Shown here piece by piece: positions 1-8,200 of a DNA stretch of 22,464 nucleotides. The notes under the pieces are model-generated. The model searched no databases. It saw only the letters and a list, made by a program, of their open reading frames with translations, and was not told where the DNA came from. Each line of letters starts with the position of its first letter. Position 1 is the first letter of the stretch. The stretch is from Pleurobrachia bachei (Eukaryota > Ctenophora > Tentaculata > Cydippida > Pleurobrachiidae), in the NCBI GenBank assembly GCA_000695325.1, contig AVPN01000418.1, forward strand, positions 1-22,464. Direction: 5' to 3'. The translations under genes were made by a program, and so were the position numbers.

Positions 1-306
1 AAGAAGGATGGAGATGCGGTATGTGCTTTCTGCGCAGGCAATCATGAGACTCGGAGTTGTGGTCATAAGACGAGGAATGACACAGGGAAGATAAACTGTG
101 CTAACTGTCAGAAGAGTAATGGAAGAGAGGACAGGAGACATGCTAGGTCACATCTTGCATCCAGTACTCTGTGTCCATTCTACATTAATGAGCGAACAAA
201 GCTTATGGAGAAGACAAGTGGGGTGAAGAAAGAGACAAAAAACGGTTATCGGACGAGGGCCTTGGAGGAGCTGAAGAGAAGGCGACTTGGAGGATTGGGA
301 CACTAA
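1..306 (+). pseudogene. LINE ORF1 C-terminus with CCHC zinc knuckles (partial)
   Basis: Frame 1 is open from the window edge to a TAA at 304-306 (101 residues). It contains a knuckle CAFCAGNHETRSC (C-x2-C-x3-H-x4-C) followed by a second Cys/His group starting CANC and ending in a His-rich run and a Cys-Pro. These are typical of gag-like ORF1 proteins of non-LTR elements, which bind the element RNA. The C-terminus is basic (KRRRLGG). The next ORF is open in another frame and overlaps this one, so ORF2 would be translated by re-initiation or frameshifting. This segment itself is intact, but the element downstream is broken. Confidence 0.8.
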
Positions 307-848
307 ATGTTCATTCTATTATGAACAAGACTGCTGGAGTTCTCACTCACCTGGAGGAGAAGGCATGCGATGTGTGCCTTGTCCAAGAAACCTACCTGAA
401 GATAACAGACACTGCCAAGATACAGGAGATAAAGGATAATGGTTGGAACATTTACTCAAGCCCGAGGAACGAGAGGTCTGGTGGAGGAATTGGAGTACTC
501 TATCGTGATGGAGTGGTGGTGAAGTTGGCACCGGTGAAGTATAAGTTTAAGACCTTCCAAGTCCAGGAAGTGTTGGTTGGTGGAGAAGATGATCTGGTGC
601 GACTGTGCAATGTTTACAGACCACCTTATAATGGGAAAGCAAGGTTTACGGAGGCTAACTTTCTTGATGAATTCAATGACTACCTCTCTGACCTTCTGAT
701 GAAAACTGGTTGTCCACTGATTATGGGCGATTTTAATTTTCAAGTACAGGACCCTAGTAACTTCTACGCTAAGAAACTCCTCAGTCTTCTGGACTCGTTT
801 GACTTTGTTCAGAAACTTCCCTTATTCAAGTTCTTTACAGATAGATAG
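291..848 (+). pseudogene. LINE ORF2, AP endonuclease N-terminal part
   Basis: Homology to AP-type endonucleases begins at about 291 with RIGTLNVHSI, upstream of the first in-frame ATG at 321; the frame stays open further left, overlapping ORF1. Visible catalytic motifs are QET (metal-binding Glu, codon 387-389) and MGDFNF (Asp/Asn, codon for Asp at 729-731). The fragment ends at TAG 846-848, inside a 54-bp insertion that follows the residues FDFVQ. The rest of the domain continues in another frame from about 869. The enzyme would nick target DNA to prime reverse transcription, but as it stands it is interrupted. Confidence 0.82.
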
Positions 849-885
849 TTTCTGTTATGTTATATATATTTGACTTTGTTCAGAA
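798..885 (+). repeat. 17-bp direct repeats flanking a 54-bp insertion
   Basis: TTTGACTTTGTTCAGAA occurs at 798-814 and again at 869-885, separated by 54 bp of unrelated AT-rich sequence. One repeat copy plus the insert is 71 bp, not a multiple of 3, and accounts for the frame change inside the endonuclease. Skipping those 71 bp joins the two endonuclease parts in one frame at FDFVQ. Confidence 0.85.
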
Positions 886-1201
886 TGTACCGCTAGTGCC
901 TACTCATCTTCGAGGAGGAACTCTGGATTTAATTATCTGTCAGCGTGGAATGGCCAGTAAGTTGGGGAACCTGAGAATATTTCCAGATGGCACGATGTCA
1001 GATCACTATCTGGTAATGGCGGAGGTTAAGTTAGCTTCTGAAGGACGGTATGTTTCCCGAGAGAGGTTGAGTGTCTACCATGATTTTAAGGCTGTGGATG
1101 TAGAGGTGTTCCGGAGTGGGCTGAGGGATTTGTGTTTGGAAATTCCAGATGATGTTACACCAGAAGAGGCTTTGTATCTGTATTATATGATCGGGCTTTG
1201 A
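857..1201 (+). pseudogene. LINE ORF2, AP endonuclease C-terminal part
   Basis: Frame 2 carries the rest of the endonuclease: HLRGGTLDLIIC and the terminal catalytic MSDHYLV (SDH motif, codons 998-1006). The ORF ends in a TGA at 1199-1201, but the linker leading to the RT (LYDRALKEAVDRFVP) is in frame 1. A single-base indel between about 1165 and 1190 is therefore likely. The first residues (857-868) belong to the upstream insertion and are not part of the original protein. Confidence 0.8.
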
Positions 1202-2034
1202 AGGAGGCTGTAGATAGATTTGTCCCGACAAGAAGAAGGAAATCGGTCTTCTTGAAGTCCGGGACCTCTCTCTCTGTTCTTGTTCGAGACACCCTACGGG
1301 AGAGAAGGAAAGCGGAGAGAGCGTGGGAGAAGAATAAAACAGGGCTGACGAAAGCGCGGTACAGGGAACTACAACGGCAGTTTGAGAGGATTGACAAAGA
1401 AGCAAGAATGGATTATGTAAAGAAGAAGCTGGAAGATGTGAAGGATGATCCTGCTGGACTTCAGAGAATGCTAAGTCGACTCCTTGGGAAGAAAGAGACA
1501 CTACTACCGAGTGGACTATCAGACAAGAAGCTTGCTGATAACTTTGCACAGTTTTTCTCTGGGAAGATTGATAAGATACGGGTAGCGGTAAGTGAAGAGC
1601 AAGAGGCTGGGGCTGAATGCAGTGGTAACGGGGAAGGTCGAGGTAGTGAAGATGTAAGTGGAACCGGAAGTGGCAGTGTGAGTAGTGAAGATGTAAGAGG
1701 AACCGGAAGTGGTTTGAGTGGTTTGAGTGGTGAAGATGTAAGTGGAACGGGAAGTGGTGGTTCATCGAGGCCTGACTGTGAACTGAGTTCGTTTAAGGAG
1801 ATCTCGCAGAAAGATCTTGTTCACATTGTGAAGCAGATGTCATCTAAGTCTTGTGATCTAGACCCAGTTCCAACGTGGCTGGTGAAGGATTGTCTAGAGG
1901 AGCTGGCGCCTGCTTTAACTTCTATCATTAACAAGTCATTGAGCAGAGCTTCAGTACCTGAGCCCCTGCAGAGGGCAGTTGTCATGCCGACGATAAAGAA
2001 TCCCAATGGAGATAGAGACCTTCTTGCTAACTAT
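1171..2034 (+). pseudogene. LINE ORF2, linker and truncated reverse transcriptase
   Basis: Frame 1 encodes a basic, Lys/Arg-rich linker after the endonuclease, a Ser/Gly repeat tract (1645-1757), and then the start of a non-LTR reverse transcriptase: a conserved KSCDLDPVPTWLVKDCLEE block, IINKSLSRASVPE, and VVMPTIKNPNGD. Homology stops at LLANY near 2034. The catalytic FADD box and everything beyond are absent. The frame runs on to a TAG ending at 2205, but that tail is unrelated GA-rich sequence. Confidence 0.82.
1645..1757 (+). repeat. In-frame minisatellite in LINE ORF2 linker
   Basis: A unit of about 29 bp, beginning AGTGAAGATGTAAGTGGAAC, starts at 1645, 1684 and 1729. The spacings are 39 and 45 bp, both multiples of 3, so the repeats add SEDV.GTGSG units without shifting frame. 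The fillers between units are also Ser/Gly rich. Confidence 0.85.
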
Positions 2035-2463
2035 CCCCAAGCGAGAAGGGATCATCTGGTCAGATTGGATTATAGTGTTGGACCCCCTTCTCCAAGATCA
2101 AATGAGAGAGGGAATGGTCCTCAGCACTATAACATCAACTCTCTATGTAGAGTTGTAGTGGAAGAGATGCTGAGAGAGGGGGGAGAGAGACAGATAGATG
2201 GATAGAGAGAGATAAAGAAAGCTTCTTCCCCCAACACTATAACAGTGGTATAAATGGAGTTCAACCACTACAGTTTGTCAATGGATGGCTAGCTATTGAT
2301 ACACTTGTATCAACTTGTATCAACAGGGGAAGAAAGCTAAAACCGATCTACTAAACCTCAAGCCAGTTATGGTAAGCTACTTGAAGCTACTAAATTTGCT
2401 AATTAGTCAAATAGTTAGTCAGTCAATTAATAATGTGTTCACACATGAGGGAACTATGCTTAC
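2035..2463. other. Non-coding, GA-rich and AT-rich; no gene seen
   Basis: After the LINE breakpoint comes a GA-rich stretch (about 2165-2215), then unremarkable AT-rich sequence. No exon with convincing splice sites was recognised on either strand. Confidence 0.5.
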
Positions 2464-2543
2464 TTGTCTACTGGACTGTCCTCAATAATTTCAATTTGGG
2501 GAGTCTTTGCAGGGATTCCTTCTGATAATAAAGCTGAGGAGAA
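2464..2543 (-). CDS. Candidate exon downstream of the LIM exons (exon c)
   Basis: On the minus strand this 80-nt stretch has a good acceptor (tttgtttcag before 2543) and a strong donor (GTAAGC at 2463-2458). It opens in phase 0, matching the phase-0 end of the LIM exon at 2666, and reads FSSALLSEGIPAKTPQIEII then EDSPVDK. The peptide is acidic and has no recognised domain. It could be the linker after the last LIM domain of a Prickle/Testin-like protein. The support is splice phase and spacing only. Confidence 0.4.
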
Positions 2544-2665
2544 CTGAAACAAATTGTGTTACAAATAATACAACTTGATAGAGCTGATACAACTTTACGG
2601 AGAGATATAATATCGAAAGTATCGGCTGGTTAATATACATGTCAGGAAATCAGGAAGTAACTTAC

Positions 2666-2731
2666 CTCGTTAGCACACGCAGATGAACAGAACGTTTCTT
2701 CGTGTTTTAGAAGGAACGGAGAGGTAATGAG
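2666..2731 (-). CDS. LIM domain second half (exon b), acceptor unclear
   Basis: The minus strand reads SLITSPFLLKHEETFCSSAC then ANE, ending in a perfect donor GTAAGT at 2665-2660. The PFL.K...FCS.AC pattern matches the end of the third LIM domain of Prickle/Testin proteins (the last two zinc-binding cysteines). It follows the CxxCxxC half encoded at 2998-3107. The 5' limit is uncertain: upstream on this strand lies a (CT)n tract with no AG for more than 70 nt, so the acceptor is missing or displaced by microsatellite expansion. The start coordinate is therefore approximate. Confidence 0.5.
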
Positions 2732-2732
2732 A

Positions 2733-2752
2733 GAAAGAGAGAGAGAGAGAGA
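2733..2752. repeat. (GA)n microsatellite beside LIM exon b
   Basis: Short GA tract occupying the place where the acceptor of the LIM exon would be expected on the minus strand. Confidence 0.7.
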
Positions 2753-2997
2753 TGATAAGAAATAGTTACAGAAGTTGTTACATGGATATATTATTTAGTG
2801 TGGACCCCCTCCCCGTAATTATTATGTCATCTTGACATTATTCCAGACATTTTATTCCTCCAACACATACCCCCTTTTTTGTTTTGTTCAAGCCTTAGTT
2901 TTTATTTTATAAAAACAGTTTGCCCGCGGGGCGCGCAAAATGTAGTCAGAACCTGACAACCCCTTTTATAATTGGCAGTGTTCCAAATGTCCCTTAC

Positions 2998-3107
2998 CTG
3001 GCAGTTTTCACAGTAGAAACAAGACTCAGTTGCGTGCCAATGATACTCCTTGTGGACCATGTGTCCACTATCTAGTCCGATGGGCAGGGTACATTTCTTG
3101 CATGGGG
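2998..3107 (-). CDS. Prickle/Testin-like LIM domain first half (exon a)
   Basis: The minus strand has acceptor cttccctgcag, then an exon reading PCKKCTLPIGLDSGHMVHKE and YHWHATESCFYCENCQ, then donor GTAAGG. The C-x2-C...HWHATE.CF.C..C pattern is characteristic of the third LIM domain of Prickle and Testin family proteins, which act in planar cell polarity and cytoskeletal scaffolding. The exon starts in phase 1 and ends in phase 0. No PET domain or LIM1/LIM2 exons were found upstream on this strand before the synthetase exons begin at 4397. This may therefore be a displaced fragment or part of a gene with distant exons. Confidence 0.6.
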
Positions 3108-3180
3108 CTGCAGGGAAGGGTGTTAGTACAATATGGGCAGGGAACATTTCTTTCATGGACTGGGTGGAGGGTGTTAGTTC
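3081..3180. repeat. About 50-bp tandem duplication of the LIM exon start
   Basis: 3081-3129 and 3134-3180 are about 80% alike (tGGGCAGGG.ACATTTCTT.CATGG ... GTGTTAGT). On the minus strand the upstream copy repeats the acceptor region and first codons of exon a, giving a decoy acceptor (cacccag) about 50 nt before the real one. Confidence 0.7.
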
Positions 3181-3465
3181 AGATACGGGAACAAGAGCTG
3201 AGAATGAGGAGTGGGCGAGGTTAGAACATAGTAGGAATAGTTTAGCATTATTTTAGGAAATAAAAAGGGGGATGAGTCTATTAGCTCTATTGTTAGGACA
3301 CGTTTTGTTAGACATCTAAACGAATGGGACCAACCCTAGAGGCTATAATAGCTCGATCGAAGGAAGGTGTTAAAAATACCACCCGTAAAAACAAAGAAAA
3401 ACTGATAGAAATTCAAATTGAGAAACAAAAACAGGGCAGCAAGTTTCAAGCCTCATTTCAATAAG

Positions 3466-3777
3466 ATGATTCTAGTTTTGATCCTCTCCTCGCTCCTATT
3501 GAGCGCTGCTACTGGACAGTCAACTGATGGACCAACCGAAGCCCCAACCAATGTCCCAACTGATGTCCCCGAGCCTACAACGGAGAGCCTTGCCCCGACT
3601 GAGGAACCAACGGGGATCATAATTGACCCAGATTTCATGGAAACCATAATGCGATGGGTGAAGGTGTTTCTGTGTGGATACAATCCAGCGATGGAGCGAC
3701 TATTTGCGGGATATAATGGTCCAGCTGGGAGTTTCATTGATACCATCATGATGGCGAAAATGATGCTGTGTCGATGA
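3466..3777 (+). CDS. Small secreted Thr/Pro-rich protein (hypothetical)
   Basis: A single-exon ORF of 103 residues from ATG 3466. An earlier in-frame ATG-like start at 3418 exists, but starting at 3466 puts a clean signal peptide (MILVLILSSLLLSAATGQ) at the N-terminus, with likely cleavage around Ala/Gly-Gln. Next comes a Thr/Pro/Glu-rich stretch (about residues 19-50, with TEAPTNVPTDVPEPTTE), which resembles an O-glycosylated linker. The last part is a compact module with two cysteines (FLCGYN and MMLCR) and a Met-rich helix-like segment. No family is recognised. A possible ATTAAA polyadenylation signal lies 57 nt after the stop. It stands alone between the LIM fragment and a LINE scrap. Confidence 0.6.
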   Translation: MILVLILSSLLLSAATGQSTDGPTEAPTNVPTDVPEPTTESLAPTEEPTGIIIDPDFMETIMRWVKVFLCGYNPAMERLFAGYNGPAGSFIDTIMMAKMMLCR

Positions 3778-3833
3778 GAGGAACAAGATATATCACACAA
3801 TGATCTCAGGGAGTGAATGATATATCTATTGTG

Positions 3834-3839
3834 ATTAAA
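3834..3839 (+). promoter_or_regulatory. Possible polyadenylation signal ATTAAA
   Basis: ATTAAA, the common variant of AATAAA, lies 57 nt downstream of the stop codon at 3775-3777 and could serve the small secreted protein gene. Sequence match only. Confidence 0.3.
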
Positions 3840-3881
3840 GATATTATATATTGTATGATCTGTGTAAGGTTCATCTATAAC

Positions 3882-4049
3882 TTACGGGGGCATCAGGATA
3901 GCTATGATGAGTATTTCGAGGAAGCTCATATCCTCCCAATACAGCAGAGACTAACCTTCAAGGCCTGCCTGTTAGCGTACAAAATTGTGCGTGGAACAGC
4001 TCCAGAGTATTTACAGGAACTGCTCCCAAGAGAGACCAAAATCAGGGTA
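3882..4049 (+). pseudogene. LINE reverse transcriptase C-terminal fragment
   Basis: The frame reads HILPIQQRLTFKACLLAYKI then VRGTAPEYLQELLP. This is the conserved 'thumb' segment near the C-terminus of CR1/L2-type RTs, usually LHWLPI..R..FK.LLL.YK...G.AP.YL. The upstream part of the RT is missing, and similarity ends at about 4049. It could be a separate element or the distant remainder of the truncated LINE at 1-2034, which lacks this segment. Confidence 0.75.
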
Positions 4050-4089
4050 CCATTAGCTTTTTTTAGGGCTGGACCCCCCCCAGTTTTTA

Positions 4090-4128
4090 AGATTTTTGAA
4101 GTTTTTGAAAAAAAAAACTTCAAAAACT
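4090..4128. repeat. A/T-rich hairpin
   Basis: The left arm at 4090-4106 (agatttttgaagttttt) pairs with 4113-4128 (aaaaacttcaaaaact), with one bulged A and a short A-rich loop. It lies just past the LINE scrap and is flanked by C-runs that roughly extend the symmetry. It may be a decayed transposon terminus. Confidence 0.6.
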
Positions 4129-4302
4129 GGAAGGGGTAGGAAACTTCAACTTCAGCCCCCCCCCCTATCTGAGGTGGGGAGATGGGAGGGGTTAGAACTT
4201 AGATTAGAGGGATTTCAAACTGGTTGGGGAAGTGCAAATACGGGATGCTGGATGATGTTAGTCTGGGAAAAGATACCCCTCTTATTCGCTGAACGTTGCA
4301 CT

Positions 4303-4381
4303 AAAAAACAAACAAACAAACAAACTAACAAAAAAACAAACAAACAAACAAACAAACAAACAAACAAACAAACAAACAAAC
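4303..4381. repeat. (CAAA)n tetranucleotide microsatellite
   Basis: Nearly pure CAAA repeats with a few interruptions. On the minus strand it is (TTTG)n starting 14 nt inside the intron that follows exon L of the acyl-CoA synthetase. Confidence 0.95.
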
Positions 4382-4396
4382 CAATAAAAATCCCAC

Positions 4397-4527
4397 CTTA
4401 TCCTCGATGGGAATAGGAGCGATATTTTCTCCTCCCGCTGTTATGATAATTTCCTTGATTCGCCCAGTAATTGTCAAGAAATTATTCTTGTCTAGTTTAC
4501 CAATATCACCGCTATGCAACCAACCGT
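4397..4527 (-). CDS. ACSBG exon L: aspartate and hinge motifs
   Basis: 131 nt, acceptor tcccctccag, donor GTGGGA, phase 1 in and 0 out. It encodes [16 protein letters not shown] (ribose-binding Asp of the adenylate-forming family) and [19 protein letters not shown] (hinge region), ending in PIPIEDK. It is the last synthetase exon found in the window. Confidence 0.92.
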
Positions 4528-7500
4528 CTGGAGGGGAGGCCGGAGGGGGTTAGAATACGTACCAATACAGTTACGAAATAACCACTGATCTATAACACTA
4601 GAGGGGTAATTTCTTTACCAACAATCAACTGACCTATTAAATTCTCAGACTCTACTCGCATCTCTCTCAGCTCTAGTAAACTCAATGTCAATGAATATTT
4701 CCTCATGCTGAGACTCAACTCGTATCTTTCTCTTTCTCTCTCCATGGTCAATGAATATGATAGTATATTTCTAACCTTTATCGATGGTGGTGGATGTCTG
4801 TTCCTCGTCATACATATCTCTCTCTAGTAAACCACATCTATGAATATGATAGTAGTTCTAAGTTCTCACCTTTATCGATGGTAGTTGATGTCTGCTCCTC
4901 GTCGTGCATATATCCCATAAAAATGTGGCGTCCTCTATAACAGATCTCTCCATTTCCCTCCCGGTCACCGTTCACTATCTTTATCTCGCTGCCGGGTATA
5001 CTCTTGCCAGCGCTCCCCGTCTTATGCTGACCTGATGGTAGAGATGGGGTGATGATAGGGAGAGAGGGGTATCATTGATGATAGGGAGAGAGGGGGTATC
5101 ATTCTGTGTTTGTTTCAAACTTGACTAAGAAGAAACGTGGTGTATGTTCACAAAGTCTTCACATCTTTTCTTCAATCAACATCTATTTAACATCTATTTA
5201 ACACATATTTAAATTACCGTCGAAAGAAAGAGTTTGTGGTCCGCTACACTCGCTCATCCCGTATATCTCGTATACAGGGATGTCTAAACTTTGGAAGAAT
5301 GCTACCGTTTCCTGGGTAATGGGAGCTGCTGCGGACGCCTGAAGATAGAGATTTGGATTAGATAGAGAGATAGAGAAGGAGAGTGGAAGGGGGTAGAGAA
5401 ATTTGCCTAGCTAGACCGTCTTTCATAAAGGGAGGGTTAGAACAAAACTAAGAGAAATGGGGAGAAAATGAAAATAGATCAACTTTTGGGGCCGTGACAT
5501 TGTCATCACAGATCTGACTATTACATGCACCATGAATCTATTTACCTGGAGAATACACCTGTCGAGTCCAAGAACTTGTTTCACTTTGTTGAAAACCAGC
5601 CTGTGTGGAAAGAGAGAGAGGGTGTTATTGGGTCTACCACTCTAGGTCTGATACACATTCAATAGGGGGAGGGGGGTCAACACATTACAGGAACCACACG
5701 AAGGGGAGGGTCACAATTTTCCTTTTTTTACGTTCAAAACAATATTAATTCTTTTGAACAAAACAACAAGATCAGATTTTATATCGTGCGTCAAATATAA
5801 CACATCAAGCATTCCCGACACTAATTTGCACATGTTGTGTGCTAACACTAACTTAGCAACAGGAGCAGGCATAATTTGGTCATAAATTCTGAAAGGAATG
5901 AACATGTGCAATGGTTTTATGGCGATACATGCCAAGTTTGGGACTCTTTTTGTAACACTGTGCTTCAAAATGCTTCATAGCGGTTTAATGAGTGGAATTA
6001 TTTTAATGGGGGGAGGGGTGCATTTATTTTGGGTACGATGTCCCCTCCCTGACCAAACGTAGCGAGCGCGACATCGTGAGAGAGGACAGCGCAGGATAGA
6101 GAGAAAAGAGGGGATATCATACCCAAGCATTTGTTGCAGGATACTGGTTTGTTCTAATTTTCACAAAATATTTGAGGTGAATTTAGTGCCTGGTTTATGT
6201 CTAAACAGCAGTTACATGCACAGTTTTTAGTAACACTGAAAAGTTGTGACACACATGTTTAAAGCCCTTTCCAAACATTTGAAAAATTGACTACTCCCAG
6301 CTAGAGGGCCAGGTGTGTGTTTGGGTGATATTTTGATTACGAAATGACCCCTCCGTTGACAGCACACGAGCCACGAGGGGTTATTTCGTTACCAATGTGA
6401 TTTACTACTCCTAGCGGGGGAGTTTGGGTGACAATAATAATATATGTTGCAGCGCTGTAGCTTACCTATCAGCAAACCAGTAACCAGCCGACATTTCTTT
6501 GCCTTTAGCTCTACCGAGAGGATGGAGAGCAACAATCAGCGAAAAGAGGGGCAAAAAAGGGAAAAATAGGGATAGATAGATAGATAATAGGGATAGATAA
6601 AAGGGAGAAATGATAGGGAGAAAAGTTTTCAGAAAACTAAAGGGTAGATTAATAAAAGTGTGTCTCGCTACCCAAGTATTATAGCTGCCCTCAAATTGTA
6701 TAGTAAGAATCAGCACCGATAAAAAGCGGCAAACAAGTATTGCTTGGTAAATGTAGCGGGAACGAAAAGTACAGAAAATGCAGGGTGGGACTACTTCACA
6801 CACTCTCCCTCCCCTTTTTCTGACCACACACTGCCACACACTCACACTCACAGCATCACGTCATGATATAATGCTTTTGTACACCAGACATATGGGGATT
6901 ATATTATAAGGGGTTGGGGATCTGTCTATCTCATGCTATTGACAAACACCATCACTCACCTATCAGCCATCCAGTATCCTCTAGGGAGTTCGTTGTGGTT
7001 CTGCCTTGCTTCTCCGACATCAGTACCGATTCTCTGAGAGGGATAGAGAGATTTAGTTAAGAGGTTTAATTAGTTAATTAATTTTAAGCTAAGAGGTTTA
7101 ATTTAGAGGTTTCTGGAATCTGAAGATCAGCCAAAGCAAAGTAGCCTTGGGAAAGAAAAGCATTATATACCTGTGCCCATTTTGTTAGGGCCCGTTTAAA
7201 GCCCCTCATCTCACTGATCTGCTGTTCCATTTTATCTTGGATCTTCTCCCAGACTCGGGGTACACCCAGGAACATTGTGGGTCGCACCTCTTGTAGCGTG
7301 TCAACTAGGGTACCTGAATATAGTTAGATTATTCGATTAGTTCTGAGGTACCTTGAGAGGAACATGATTAGCTAATAGAGGGGGTGATGATCTTGGGGCA
7401 CCCCTCTTACTCTTCCCTGGATAAAAAACACGGTGAGCCTACCTTTCAGGGCGTCAGATTCTGCAAACCAAACAGTAGCACCACAAGCCATTGGACCATG

Positions 7501-8126
7501 TAAATCCTGATGAAAGGATTCATGAGATGAATTATAGAGAACTAAGAATTACCGCGAATAACTTTGCAGCTGCCCAGCAGGATTCAGGAACAGACCGACA
7601 CAAGTAAACAACCAATCAGAACTCGTTATTTAGGTCACGTGACTGGTTATTAGCCGATCAGGGACTAGTATTTCCTGATTCGGATGTTTCTACTCACAAT
7701 TATCTGAGCGGCAATGTGTGACAGGGGTAGGTATGAAACTACATCGGATGTTTCTCGAACGTTGAGGATTTGGCAACAAGCCAGTGCTGTCCAGGATACG
7801 TTGTCGTGAGATAACATTACCGCCTGAGACGAGGGGGGGGGAGGTAGTGAGAAAATGGTAGAGTTATCATTTGTTGAGTAAGGGGTTACTCAACAAGTGA
7901 TCATCATGCCTGATATAATATGAAACAGGCAGCTGGTGTGATAGTAATTAACCTAGAGAGAGTGTGCCTGCGTAAAGTGATCAGTTTTTGATACCCAAAT
8001 TTAGGACAAATATGATTTGGGAGAGTACACTGTGAAATTAGTGTTTGTCACTACATTGTTTGGCCTACGTTAGGTAGTGTCATAATACTCCAAGTACCGT
8101 CTTCGAACACATGTTTCTGATAAATA

Positions 8127-8200
<74 letters not shown>

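Larger units (their letters stand above)
1..2034 (+). mobile_element. Non-LTR (LINE) retrotransposon, decayed, 3' truncated
   Basis: Contiguous order of ORF1 zinc knuckles, AP-type endonuclease and reverse transcriptase on the plus strand, as in two-ORF LINEs. The RT stretch (KSCDLDPVPTWLVK, then IIN.SLS and MPTIKNPNGD) resembles CR1/L2/Rex1/Jockey-group elements; the clade is inferred. The element enters from the left edge. It is disrupted by a 71-bp insertion in the endonuclease, a 1-nt-type frameshift near 1170-1190, and an abrupt loss of RT homology after the residues LLANY near 2034. LINEs are usually truncated at the 5' end, so this 3' loss points to a later deletion or rearrangement. 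Confidence 0.88.

Noticed and set aside
456-743. 95-codon minus-strand open frame
   Set aside because: Antisense shadow of the LINE endonuclease.
1031-1765. 244-codon minus-strand open frame
   Set aside because: His/Ser/Leu-rich low-complexity translation opposite the LINE ORF2 and its minisatellite; no domain.
5711-5968. 85-codon minus-strand open frame in a synthetase intron
   Set aside because: No family resemblance, no splice context matching the gene phases, AT-rich; could be transposon-derived but not supportable.
6511-6851. Upstream part of a 129-codon minus-strand frame that ends in exon H2
   Set aside because: Only the last 45 nt resemble the synthetase; the rest is low-complexity pyrimidine-rich intron translation.
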